Shown: piece after piece, positions 33,098-43,148 of the stretch
Position numbering within the stretch: the first letter of the stretch is position 1
Layout of the letters: every line of letters begins with the position of its first letter
Source: Urbifossiella sp046350095
Lineage (GTDB): Bacteria > Planctomycetota > Planctomycetia > Gemmatales > Gemmataceae
Assembly (NCBI GenBank): GCA_046350095.1
Contig: JAXMBA010000002.1
Location: forward strand, 868,001-932,000
Reading direction: 5' to 3'
DNA length: 64,000 nt
Translations under genes and position numbers: made by a program
Notes under the pieces: model-generated
What the model was told of the DNA's origin: nothing
The model's input: only the letters and a program-made list of their open reading frames with translations
The model's database searches: none

Positions 33098-35560
33098 ATG
33101 CCCCGTGGCCCCGCCGCCGTCCTGCTGCTGCTCCTCGCCGCCGGCCCCGCCGCGGCCGACGACCCGCTCACGTTCGAGCAGCACGTCCGCCCCATCCTCC
33201 GCGCCTACTGCCTCGACTGCCACGGCGGCGCCGAGAAGCACGCCGGCGGCCTCGACCTCCGCCTCAAGCGGTTCGCCGTCGCCGGCGGCAAGGGCGGCGC
33301 CGCGGTCGTGCCCGGCGAGCCCGGCAAGAGCGCGCTCGTGGAGCGGCTGCGGGCCGGCGAGATGCCGCCGGGCGAGAAGAAGGTGCCGCCCGCCGACATC
33401 GCCGTGATCGAGAAGTGGATCGCCGGCGGCGCCCGCACGAAGCGCGACGAGCCCGCCACGCTCCCGCCCGGCCTCGGCATCACCGCCGAGGAGCGCGCCT
33501 ACTGGTTCTACCAGCCGCTCGCGCGCCCCACGCCGCCGGCCGTGGCGTCCGAGCGCGTCCGCACGCCGGTCGACGCCTTCGTACTGGCGAAGCTGAAGGA
33601 GAAGGGGCTGACCTTCAACCCGGACGCCGACCGCGGCACGCTGCTGCGCCGCGCCACGTTCGACCTCACCGGCCTGCCGCCGACGCAGGCCGAGCTCGAC
33701 GCCTTCGTCGCCGACCCGGCCGCGGACGCCTACGAGAAGGCGCTCGACCGGCTGCTGGCGTCGCCGGCCTACGGCGAGCGCTGGGGCCGCCACTGGCTCG
33801 ACGCCGCCGGCTACGCCGACAGCGACGGCGACATCCCCGCCGACACCCTGCGGCCGCACGCGTGGCGGTATCGGGATTACGTCATCCGGGCGCTCAACGC
33901 CGACACCCCGCTCGACCGTTTCGTGGTGGAGCAACTCGCCGGCGACGAGCTGGTGCCGAAGCCGTGGGCGAACCTCACGCCGCCGCAGGTGGACCTCCTC
34001 GCCGCGACCGGGTTTCTTCGCACCGCCCCGGACGCGACCGCCACCGGCGCCGGCGACGCCGAGCAGGTGATGACGGACGTGCTGAAGGTGGTGTCGTCCA
34101 CGCTCCTCGGCACGTCGGTCGGCTGCGCCCAGTGCCACGACCACCGCTACGACCCGGTGCCGCAGGCCGACTACTTCCGCCTCCGCGCCGTGTTCGAGCC
34201 GGCGCTCGACCCCGGGCAGTGGCGGCGGCCGGCGGCGCGGCTCGTGTCGCTGTACACCGACGCCGACCGGGCCAAGGCGGCGGCTGTCGAGGCCGAGGCG
34301 ACGACGCTTCAGAAGGAGCTGACCGCGAAGGAGACCGCCGCCGTCGCCGCGGCGTTCGAGAAGGAATTGACGAAGTTCCCCGAGGAGAAGCGGGCCGCGC
34401 TGAAGGCCGCGTTCGAGGCGCCCGAGGCGAAGCGCACCCCCGAGCAGAAGGCGCTGACGGACGCCAACCCGAAGCTGAAGGTCACGCCCGGCGTGCTGTA
34501 CCAGTACAACCAGAAGGCCGCCGACGAGATCAAGGCGCTGCAGGCGAAGGTGCAGGCCAAGCGCGCGGAGCGGCCGGCGGAGGGGTTCGTCGCGGTGACG
34601 ACGGAGGCGCCCGGCCGCGTTCCGACGACGAAGCTGCACTACCGCGGCGACGCGCGCCAGCCGAAGGGGCCGGACCTCGCGCCCGCCGACCTGACGGTCG
34701 CGGCGCCGGAGGGGCAGCGCTTCGAGCTCCCCGCGTCCGCGACCGGCCGGCGGCTGGCGTGGGCGAAGCACCTCACGAGCGGCACGCACCCGCTGTTCGG
34801 CCGGGCGATGGCGAACCGGCTGTGGCTCGGCCACTTCGGCCGCGGCATCGTGGACACGCCCGGCGAGTTCGGCAAGCTCGGGCAGGCGCCGTCGCACCCC
34901 GAGCTGCTGGACTGGCTCGCCACCGAGCTGCCGCGGCTCGGCTGGAGCCAGAAGAAGTTCCACAAGCTGCTGATGCTCTCGACCGTGTACCGGCAGTCGT
35001 CGGCCCGCAGCGCCGCGCCGGACGCGCTGTACGGCCGCTTCCCCGTGCGCCGGCTCGAAGCCGAGGCGGTGCGCGACCGGATGCTCGTCGTCGCGGGCCG
35101 GCTCGACCGCACACAGTACGGCCCTGCGGTGGCCGTGGTCGAGGACGCGGCGGGGCAGGTCGGCGCGCCGGACGAGAAGCCGCGGCGGAGCGTGTACCTC
35201 CAGGTGCGGCGGTCGAAGCCGGTGGCGTTCCTGGCCGCGTTCGACGCCCCGGGGAGCGGCCTGAACTGCGACCGCCGGCTGGTGACGACGACGGCGCCGC
35301 AGTCGCTCATGCTGCTGAACAGCGACTTCGTCCGCAAGCAGGCCGGGCACCTGGCGGCGCGCGTGAAAGCCGAGGCCGGCACCGGCGCGACGCCGGAGAA
35401 GCTGACGGAGACGGCGTGGCGGCTGGCGTACCTGCGGGCGCCGGCGGCGGACGAGTTGCGGCTCGGGGCGGCGTTCCTGGCGTCGCAGCCGGCCGCCGCG
35501 GGGCTGACGAACCTGTGCCAGCAGCTGCTGGCGTCGAACGAGTTCCTCTATGTCGATTAA
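33098..35560 (+). CDS. PSD1 / planctomycete cytochrome c domain protein (DUF1549-DUF1553)
   Basis: 820 aa with a signal peptide (residues 1-20). The N-terminal PSCyt1 domain has one haem-type motif CLDCH at 38-42, followed by a region typical of this family (GEMPPGEKKVP). DUF1549 follows with FDLTGLPPTQAELDAF and a second motif CAQCHDHRYDPVPQADYF near residue 343. A helical Ala/Glu/Lys-rich stretch leads to DUF1553 (FGRAMANRLWLGHFGRGIVDTPGEFG). The family is typical of and expanded in planctomycetes, is exported, and is thought to take part in redox or polysaccharide degradation. Its stop overlaps the DUF1501 start by 11 nt, so the pair is translationally linked. Confidence 0.93.
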   Translation: MPRGPAAVLLLLLAAGPAAADDPLTFEQHVRPILRAYCLDCHGGAEKHAGGLDLRLKRFAVAGGKGGAAVVPGEPGKSALVERLRAGEMPPGEKKVPPADIAVIEKWIAGGARTKRDEPATLPPGLGITAEERAYWFYQPLARPTPPAVASERVRTPVDAFVLAKLKEKGLTFNPDADRGTLLRRATFDLTGLPPTQAELDAFVADPAADAYEKALDRLLASPAYGERWGRHWLDAAGYADSDGDIPADTLRPHAWRYRDYVIRALNADTPLDRFVVEQLAGDELVPKPWANLTPPQVDLLAATGFLRTAPDATATGAGDAEQVMTDVLKVVSSTLLGTSVGCAQCHDHRYDPVPQADYFRLRAVFEPALDPGQWRRPAARLVSLYTDADRAKAAAVEAEATTLQKELTAKETAAVAAAFEKELTKFPEEKRAALKAAFEAPEAKRTPEQKALTDANPKLKVTPGVLYQYNQKAADEIKALQAKVQAKRAERPAEGFVAVTTEAPGRVPTTKLHYRGDARQPKGPDLAPADLTVAAPEGQRFELPASATGRRLAWAKHLTSGTHPLFGRAMANRLWLGHFGRGIVDTPGEFGKLGQAPSHPELLDWLATELPRLGWSQKKFHKLLMLSTVYRQSSARSAAPDALYGRFPVRRLEAEAVRDRMLVVAGRLDRTQYGPAVAVVEDAAGQVGAPDEKPRRSVYLQVRRSKPVAFLAAFDAPGSGLNCDRRLVTTTAPQSLMLLNSDFVRKQAGHLAARVKAEAGTGATPEKLTETAWRLAYLRAPAADELRLGAAFLASQPAAAGLTNLCQQLLASNEFLYVD

Positions 35561-36998
35561 CCTCACCCCCACCCGCCGCGACCTCCTCTCCCGCACCGCC
35601 GCCGGCGTCGGCCTGTTCGCGCTCGCCGACCTGCTGGCGCGCGACGGGCTCCTCGCCGCCGACGGGCCGCCGAAGCCGGGCGAGAACCCGCCGCCGTCGC
35701 TCGCCCCGAAGGCGCCGCACTTCGCCCCGAAGGCGAAGGCCATGATCTCGCTGTTCATGCACGGCGGCCCGAGCCACGTCGACCTGTTCGACCCGAAGCC
35801 CGAACTCACCCGGATGAGCGGGAAGGACTACGGCGGCAACGTCCACTACAGCTTCGTCAACCGCGCCAGCAAGACGCTGTTCGGCAGCCCGTGGCGGTTC
35901 GAGCCGCGCGGCAAGTGCGGCACGCAGGTGTCGGAACTGCTGCCGCACACGGCCGGCATCGTGGACGACATCTGCGTCGTCCGCTCGATGCACACCGGGT
36001 TCAACGGCCACGAGGTGTCGATCCGCTACTTCCACGGCGGCATCGCCGGCGTCACCGGCCGGCCGACGCTCGGCAGCTGGATGGTGTACGGCCTCGGCTC
36101 CGAGGCCCGCAACCTCCCCGCGTACATGGTCCTGTCCGACCCGGGCGGCCCGCCGGTGGACGCGGCCAACAACTGGGACTGCGGCTTCCTCCCGCCGCTG
36201 TACCAGGGGACGGTGCTGCGGCCGCAGGAGCCGCGCATCCTGAACCTCAACCCGCCGCCGGACGCCGCCGGCGCCGTGCAGCGGCAGAACCTCGACCTGC
36301 TGGCCGCGCTCAACCGCCGCCACCTCGCCGCCCGGCCCGGCGAGACCGACCTGGAGGCGCGGATCGCCAGCTACGAACTCGCCGCCGCCATGCAGACGGC
36401 CGCGTCCGAAGCGCTAGACGTGAGCCGCGAGCCGGAGCGGGTGAAGGCGCTGTACGGCATCGACCGCCCCGAGACGCGCGAGTACGGCACCCGCTGCCTG
36501 ATCGCCCGCCGGCTCGTCGAGCGCGGCGTGCGCTTCGTGCAGCTGTTCCTCGGCGGCCAGCCGTGGGACAACCACAACACCATCCGCACCGGCCTGCCGG
36601 CGATCTGCAAGCGGACCGACCAGCCGGCCGCGGCGCTGGTGACGGACCTGAAGCAGCGCGGCCTGCTCGACACGACGCTCGTCCACTGGGGCGGCGAGAT
36701 CGGCCGGCTGCCGGTGTGCGAGGGCGAGCTGAACGCCGCGGCGGGCCGCGACCACAACGGCCAGGGCTTCACCAACTGGCTCGCCGGCGGCGGCATCAAG
36801 CCCGGCATCACCTACGGCGCGACAGACGAGGTGGGGCACAAGGCGGCCGAGAACGTGGTCACGCCGAACGACTTCCAGGCGACGGTGCTCCACCTGCTGG
36901 GGATCGACCACGAGCGGCTCGTGTACCACCACGGCGGCCGCGCCCAGCGGCTGACCGACGGCCGCCCCGCGCGGGTCGTGCGCGACATCCTGGCGTAA
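35550..36998 (+). CDS. DUF1501 protein (sulfatase/phosphatase-like fold), Tat-exported
   Basis: 482 aa. The start TRRDLLSRTAAGVGLFALADLL is a twin-arginine signal peptide. The family core is MISLFMHGGPSHVDLFDPKP, followed by ICVVRSMHT, and near the C-terminus LVHWGGEIGRLPVCEG, AGRDHNGQGFTNWLAGGG and GATDEVGHKAAENVV, which carry conserved Asp/His residues of the alkaline phosphatase-like fold. DUF1501 genes nearly always follow PSD1 genes in planctomycetes, as here with an 11-nt overlap, so the two proteins probably act together outside the cytoplasmic membrane. The substrate is unknown. Confidence 0.93.
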   Translation: MSINLTPTRRDLLSRTAAGVGLFALADLLARDGLLAADGPPKPGENPPPSLAPKAPHFAPKAKAMISLFMHGGPSHVDLFDPKPELTRMSGKDYGGNVHYSFVNRASKTLFGSPWRFEPRGKCGTQVSELLPHTAGIVDDICVVRSMHTGFNGHEVSIRYFHGGIAGVTGRPTLGSWMVYGLGSEARNLPAYMVLSDPGGPPVDAANNWDCGFLPPLYQGTVLRPQEPRILNLNPPPDAAGAVQRQNLDLLAALNRRHLAARPGETDLEARIASYELAAAMQTAASEALDVSREPERVKALYGIDRPETREYGTRCLIARRLVERGVRFVQLFLGGQPWDNHNTIRTGLPAICKRTDQPAAALVTDLKQRGLLDTTLVHWGGEIGRLPVCEGELNAAAGRDHNGQGFTNWLAGGGIKPGITYGATDEVGHKAAENVVTPNDFQATVLHLLGIDHERLVYHHGGRAQRLTDGRPARVVRDILA

Positions 36999-37028
36999 CC
37001 GACCCCCAGCCCCCGCCGCATTCCCAAA

Positions 37029-37058
37029 TTGACAGCCGCCCGCGGCGTGGGCTATACT
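37029..37058 (+). promoter_or_regulatory. Sigma70-type promoter for the kinase-beta-helix gene
   Basis: A perfect -35 TTGACA (37029-37034), an 18-nt spacer and TATACT (37053-37058, five of six) form the best housekeeping promoter in the window. Expected start near 37065. It lies 31 nt after the DUF1501 stop and upstream of the chosen kinase start, leaving a leader of about 160 nt. Confidence 0.75.
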
Positions 37059-37226
37059 TTTCTCACCCGATCCTCGCGCCGCCCGGCGCGTTCCCACCCG
37101 CGGGCCGGACACCCGCCGCCGATCCACGGCATGACGCCGTCGCGGCCGCCACCCCTTCGGCGGCACCTGGGAAACAACCCGCAGGCTCCCCGGCGCCGCC
37201 CGGCCCCTGCCCCCGTGGGACACCGG

Positions 37227-38394
<1,168 letters not shown>

Positions 38395-40917
38395 CCGCGG
38401 CTGCGCACGAGCTGGGTCGCGGCCGCGGCCGCGGTGGTCGTCGCCGTGGTGCTGCTGGCGACGACGGGCAACGGCAACCGCCCCGCGCCGGCGCCGCCGC
38501 CGTGGGCGAAGGCGCCCGCGGCACCGCCGGCCGAGCCGGTGCCGGGGGCCGGCCCCGCGGCGCCGCTGCCGCCGCCGGCCGCCGACGGCTGGGTGCGCGT
38601 GGCGACCGCGGCCGAGTTGGTGGAGGCGTTCTCGAAGGCGGACGGCGGCGACCTCAAGGTGAAGCTCGCGCCCGGCGAGTACAACCTGACGGCGCTCGGG
38701 CGAGACGTCGCGTTCCGCGGCCCGCGGCTGGCCCTGCTCGGCGAGGGGCCGGCGGGCCGCGTCCGCGTGAAGCTGGCGCCCACCGGCCTGACGGCCGACG
38801 CGGCCGCGGTCACGGTTCAGCGGGTCCGATTCGAGCTCACCGCCGACGACGAGAACGACTCCGCCGGCCTGTCGTTCCGGGACGCGGCGGAGGTGCGGGT
38901 CGAGGACTGTTTGTTCTTCCCCGCCCCGACACCCCGAAAGGCCGGCGCCGCCGCCGTCTCCGTCATGCCGTTCGGGACCGCCGGCGTGCCGAAAGTCCGG
39001 CTGGAGCGATGCCTCTTCGCCTCCGGCGGGTACGGGCTCGAGGCGCCGTCCGGGGCGGTCGTCGAGGTGAGCGATTGCGGGTTCGCCCCCCACACCGCGG
39101 CCGTGATCGTCCGCGAGGTCTTACGCACCGACGAGCGCGGCCCCCCGACCTCGGTCGAACTCCTCCGCTCGTCGTTCATGCCGACCGGCACCGGGGCGGT
39201 GGTCGTGGCGCCGGCCGCCGGCGACACGCGCGTGTCCGCCGCCTACTGCGTCTTCGCACCGCCCGCCGGCCCCGGACCCGAGGGCCGCCGCGGGGCCGTC
39301 GTGCGGACCGCGGGCGACGGCGACGGCGGCCTCCGCTTCGCCGGCGTCGCCGGCAAGGCCAACGCCTACTACCAGACCGACCCGCTGGCGACCGCGGCGA
39401 AGTCGGTCACGTTCGACGACGCGAAGAAGGACGGCCTCCCCGCCGACGACGCCGGCAAGGTGCTCCTGAAGCAGTCGCCGTGGGCCGCGGCCGACGGCGG
39501 CGTGCTGGCCCCGCTCGCCGGCCCCGACCCGCACCGCGCCTTCCGCCTCCGCGTCGCCGGCCCCGACGCCGACCGCGACCTGTTCGCCGCCCGCGGCAAC
39601 CCCGACGTCAAAGTCCTCGGGGCGCAGTTCACCCGCGACCCGCTCGCCCTCCCGGGCCTCGTCTACGGCGGCGAGCCGAGCGTGGCGTGGCCGCCGCCGA
39701 ACCCCGCGCTCAGCCCCGCCGGGCCGCGCGAACTCGTGTGGTGGCCCGAGGCGCCCGCCGACCAGCCGCTGCCGGCGAACACGTCCACCGACCTCGTGAA
39801 GCTGCTGCGCGACGCCCGCTCCGGCGACACCGTCCGCGTCCGCCACACCGGGCCGCTCGCCGTCGAGCAGCTGGCCATCGACCCGCCGCGCCCCGCCGGC
39901 GCCGCCGAGCGCGCCGACTTCCACCTGACGATCGCGCCGTTCGCCGGGTGCGCCCCCGTGCTCACCCCGGCCGCCGACGAGAAGCTCAGCTTCTCGCTGT
40001 TCAAGCTGTGGGAGGGGCGGCTGACGCTGACCGGGCTCGAGTTCCAGCTGCGGCCCGGGGCCAAGAACGACGCCGTCGCCGCGGTCACCGTGGTGGCCGG
40101 CCGCGGCGTCGAGTTCAAGGACTGCGTGTTCACGCTCGACGAGCCCGACGGCAAGACGGCGGCGGTGGTGGCGGTGAGCGACCCGGGCCGCGAGATGATG
40201 ATGGCCGCGGCGAACCGGCCGACGCCGAAGGTCGAGTTGGACGGGTGCCTCGTCCGCGGCCGCGGGCGGCTGCTGTCGGTGCCGGTGAGCCGGCCGTTCG
40301 ACCTCGACCTGGACCAGTGCGTGACGGCCGTGGCCGGGCCGCTGGTGTGGGCGAAGGCCGGCGGCCGGGCGGCCGACGCCGGCCAGGCGTCGCGGGTGCG
40401 GTTCCACCGGGTGACGGCGTTCCTCGGCGGCCCGGTCGTGGAGCTGCACGGCGGCAAGGTCGGCGAGATGCGCGCCAGCGGGCTCGTGCCGACGGAGGTG
40501 ACGGCGGAGGCGTCGCTGTTCGTGGGCGTGCCCGGCGCCGGCCGGCCGATCGCCGAGGTGGACGGCACCGACCTCGACCGCGACGACCCGAACCGGGTGC
40601 TGAAGTGGGAGCCGGGCCGCGGCGGCGCCAACCGCTACGCCAACTTCGACGCCGGGGCGGTCACGGTGCTGGTGCGGCCGGGCGACGCCCCGACGAAGGA
40701 GTGGGACTGGGACAAGTGGCTGGCGTTCGCCCGCGAGCTGGGCCGGCCGGTGGGCACCGCGACGTTCGCCGACGCGCCCGACGGCCTGGGCGAACTGTCG
40801 GGGATGACGCCGGCCGACGCGGCGGTGCGGTCGGTGGCGTTCCCCGACCTGCCCGACCCGCGCCCCGCCGACGCCGGCGCCGACCCCGCGAAGGTGGCCC
40901 GCCCCGCGGGGCGGTGA
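38395..40917 (+). CDS. Membrane segment plus beta-helix-like sensor, C-terminal part of the frameshifted kinase
   Basis: About 840 codons in the frame one base ahead of the kinase. It opens with a transmembrane helix (SWVAAAAAVVVAVVLLATTG) and a Pro/Ala linker, then a long domain of short beta-strand turns with regularly spaced Cys/Leu/Phe (VRVEDCLFF, VRLERCLFASGG, VEFKDCVFTLDEPDG), resembling right-handed parallel beta-helix proteins. The frame has a stop at 38344-38346, so it cannot start before that; the first in-frame GTG is 38434, inside the helix, which would be a poor start. Best explained as the sensor of the upstream kinase. It is convergent with the S9 peptidase gene. Confidence 0.8.
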   Translation, partial: PRLRTSWVAAAAAVVVAVVLLATTGNGNRPAPAPPPWAKAPAAPPAEPVPGAGPAAPLPPPAADGWVRVATAAELVEAFSKADGGDLKVKLAPGEYNLTALGRDVAFRGPRLALLGEGPAGRVRVKLAPTGLTADAAAVTVQRVRFELTADDENDSAGLSFRDAAEVRVEDCLFFPAPTPRKAGAAAVSVMPFGTAGVPKVRLERCLFASGGYGLEAPSGAVVEVSDCGFAPHTAAVIVREVLRTDERGPPTSVELLRSSFMPTGTGAVVVAPAAGDTRVSAAYCVFAPPAGPGPEGRRGAVVRTAGDGDGGLRFAGVAGKANAYYQTDPLATAAKSVTFDDAKKDGLPADDAGKVLLKQSPWAAADGGVLAPLAGPDPHRAFRLRVAGPDADRDLFAARGNPDVKVLGAQFTRDPLALPGLVYGGEPSVAWPPPNPALSPAGPRELVWWPEAPADQPLPANTSTDLVKLLRDARSGDTVRVRHTGPLAVEQLAIDPPRPAGAAERADFHLTIAPFAGCAPVLTPAADEKLSFSLFKLWEGRLTLTGLEFQLRPGAKNDAVAAVTVVAGRGVEFKDCVFTLDEPDGKTAAVVAVSDPGREMMMAAANRPTPKVELDGCLVRGRGRLLSVPVSRPFDLDLDQCVTAVAGPLVWAKAGGRAADAGQASRVRFHRVTAFLGGPVVELHGGKVGEMRASGLVPTEVTAEASLFVGVPGAGRPIAEVDGTDLDRDDPNRVLKWEPGRGGANRYANFDAGAVTVLVRPGDAPTKEWDWDKWLAFARELGRPVGTATFADAPDGLGELSGMTPADAAVRSVAFPDLPDPRPADAGADPAKVARPAGR

Positions 40918-40920
40918 CCA

Positions 40921-40945
40921 CGCCCGCGGCGTGGCGCCGCGGGCG
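40921..40945. terminator. Bidirectional hairpin between convergent genes
   Basis: Perfect 11-bp stem CGCCCGCGGCG with a TGG loop, in the 39-nt gap between the kinase-sensor stop (40917) and the S9 peptidase stop (40957). Its position fits shared termination, although U-runs are absent. Confidence 0.6.
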
Positions 40946-40956
40946 GCGACGTCACT

Positions 40957-43101
40957 TCACCGCCCGCCTGGCGGGGCGTAGCGGGCCAGCCAGCCGAACA
41001 CCTCGCGGTGCCAGTAGGCGCCGTTCTTCGGCTTCACCACCCAGTGCCCCTCGTCGGGGAAGTTCACGAACCGCGACGGCACGCCCTGCCGCTGCAGCGA
41101 GCTGAACAGCTCGTGCCCCTGGCCGATCGGGCAGCGGAAGTCCAGGTCGTTGTGGACCACGAGCATCGGCGTCTTGTTCTTCGCCAGCTCGCCGGCGCGG
41201 ATGTGCGGGCTGAACTCGCGGTACTTCCCGGGCACCTGCCACGGCAGCCCGCCGTGCTCGTGCTCGTCGAACCACAGCTCGTCGGTCGTGCCCCACATGC
41301 TCTCGAAGTTCCACACCGAGCAGTGCGTGACGAGGCACTTGAACCGCTTGCTGATGTCGTTCACCGCGAACCAGTTCATCATGTACCCGCCGAAGCTCGC
41401 CCCGGCCGACGCCATCCGGTCCTTGTCCGCCCACGGCTGCTTCTCGGTCCAGTCGAGCCCGGCGACGAGGTCGCGGTAGCACTTGCCGCCCCAGTCGCCG
41501 CTGATCTCGTCCACGAACTTCTGGCCGAAGCCGGTCGAGCCGCGCGGGTTCGGCAGCACCACGACGTACCCCTGCGCCGCCCACAGCGACGGGTTCCACC
41601 GGTAGCTCCAGGCGTCCTCCCACGCCCCCTGCGGCCCGCCGTGGACGAGGTACGCCACCGGCCACTTCTTCGCGGGGTCGAAGCCGGGCGGCTTCAGCAC
41701 CCACATCTGCATCTTGCCGCCCTCGATCGGCACCTCCACCGACTCCGGCTGCGGCCGGTCGAGCTGGGCGAGGAGCGAGCGATTCTGTGGGCTCAGGTTG
41801 CCGAGCCCGGTGGTGACGCCGCCCTCGGGGGTGAACGAGAACCGGACGCCGGTCACCTCAGGCGGGAGGTTCATCCGGGCGAACGTGTGGGTCCAGGTGG
41901 ACCCGTCGCGGCTCGCGGACAGCCCCGAGATGTGCCCCTGGCGGGGGGCCGTGCCGCCGGCCGCGTTGCGGTAGGGGATGCCGACGCGGACTTCGCCGCC
42001 GGAGGTCACGTGGTACAGGCTGTTCGACCCGGCGTCGTCAGTCACGAACACGATCGCGCCGCCGTCCGCCCAGGCGAACTCGTTGACCGACCGGTCCGGG
42101 TTCCGGACCCGCGGCTGCGGGCGTGCAGACAGCGACCCGTCCGGGTTGGCGTCGGCGACGTGGACGTCCCAGGCGTCGGCCTCCGATCCCGGCTTCTTCT
42201 GCGCCCGCCACGCCAGCCGCTTGCCGTCGGGGCTGAACTTCGGGCCGGTGTCCGCCGCCGCGTTCGGCGTCAGCGTCTCCCACTCGGTCTTCGTGTTCGT
42301 GATGCTCACGCGGCACAGGTCGTAGTTGGTACTCCACGCCTCGTCCTTCGCCGGGACGGCCGTGAAGACGAGGTGCTTGCCGTCCGGCGTGAACGTGAAG
42401 TCGTCGCCGCTGCTGAACGTGCTGCTCGTCGGGTTGGCGTCGCGGTCGCCGGGCGTCACGTCGCGCGGGCCGGTGCCGTCGGCGGCGCACACGAACAGGT
42501 GCTGCCGCTTGTCGCCGACGTACTCGTCCCAGTGGCGGTAGAAGAGCTTCGTGAACACCTTCGCCTTCACCGGGTTCTTCTCGATCTCCTCGTCCTTCGC
42601 CTTGTTCTTCGCGTCGCTCTCGGCGAACGGCAGCGTGCTGAACTCGGGGAACACGCTCGACACGAACGCCACGTGCGAGCCGTCCGGCGACCACACGCCC
42701 GTCGCGGCCCCGGTGCTGATGCTGGTGACCTGCTTCGGCTCGCCGCCGGCCGCGGGGACGGTCCACAGTTGCGAGCTGCCCGAGCGCGTGGACTCGAACA
42801 GGATCGTCTGGCCGTCCGGGCTCCACTTCGGGGCGGCGTCGCGCTTCCCCTTCGGGTCGGTCAGCGGCTTCGGCGGCGTCGTGCCGTCCGTCGCGGCGAC
42901 CCACAGCGCCGTCGTGCTCTTGTTCGCCTCCAGGCTGACGGTGCCGACCTGGTAGGCGACGAACTTGCCGTCGGGGCTGACCTGCGGGGCGGCGACGCGC
43001 TTGAAGGCGTAGAGGTCGTCGATCGTCATCGGCCGCTTGTTCTGGGCGGCCGCGGGGGCGGCGGCGAGCAGCAGCACGGCCGCGACGTGGAAGACACGCA
43101 T
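40957..43101 (-). CDS. S9-family prolyl oligopeptidase / acylaminoacyl peptidase, exported
   Basis: 714 aa from ATG 43101 with a signal peptide (LLLAAAPAAAQ). The N-terminal half is a WD40/TolB-like propeller (APQVSPDGKFVAYQV, KWSPDGQTILFESTRSG). The C-terminal alpha/beta-hydrolase has the nucleophile motif GASFGG (Ser near residue 569), Asp in NDLDFRCP (near 653) and His in DEGHW (near 686), so the triad is complete. The family cleaves short peptides after proline or removes acylated residues; here it would act in the periplasm or outside. It follows the tandem ABC ATPase gene by 47 nt and may share its transcript. Confidence 0.9.
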   Translation of the reverse strand: MRVFHVAAVLLLAAAPAAAQNKRPMTIDDLYAFKRVAAPQVSPDGKFVAYQVGTVSLEANKSTTALWVAATDGTTPPKPLTDPKGKRDAAPKWSPDGQTILFESTRSGSSQLWTVPAAGGEPKQVTSISTGAATGVWSPDGSHVAFVSSVFPEFSTLPFAESDAKNKAKDEEIEKNPVKAKVFTKLFYRHWDEYVGDKRQHLFVCAADGTGPRDVTPGDRDANPTSSTFSSGDDFTFTPDGKHLVFTAVPAKDEAWSTNYDLCRVSITNTKTEWETLTPNAAADTGPKFSPDGKRLAWRAQKKPGSEADAWDVHVADANPDGSLSARPQPRVRNPDRSVNEFAWADGGAIVFVTDDAGSNSLYHVTSGGEVRVGIPYRNAAGGTAPRQGHISGLSASRDGSTWTHTFARMNLPPEVTGVRFSFTPEGGVTTGLGNLSPQNRSLLAQLDRPQPESVEVPIEGGKMQMWVLKPPGFDPAKKWPVAYLVHGGPQGAWEDAWSYRWNPSLWAAQGYVVVLPNPRGSTGFGQKFVDEISGDWGGKCYRDLVAGLDWTEKQPWADKDRMASAGASFGGYMMNWFAVNDISKRFKCLVTHCSVWNFESMWGTTDELWFDEHEHGGLPWQVPGKYREFSPHIRAGELAKNKTPMLVVHNDLDFRCPIGQGHELFSSLQRQGVPSRFVNFPDEGHWVVKPKNGAYWHREVFGWLARYAPPGGR

Positions 43102-43148
43102 GAGGCGCTCCGGGTGGCGGAGAGGGGTTCGGACAGGATACGCGGCCG

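Noticed and set aside
37029..37226. Extended kinase N-terminus starting at TTG 37029 or ATG 37131
   Set aside because: The TTG lies inside a good -35 box, and codon third positions show coding bias only from about 37227.
38434..40917. The beta-helix region as an independent gene starting at GTG 38434
   Set aside because: That start would begin inside the transmembrane helix, with no ribosome site, and coding character extends upstream of it; a frameshifted kinase fits better.
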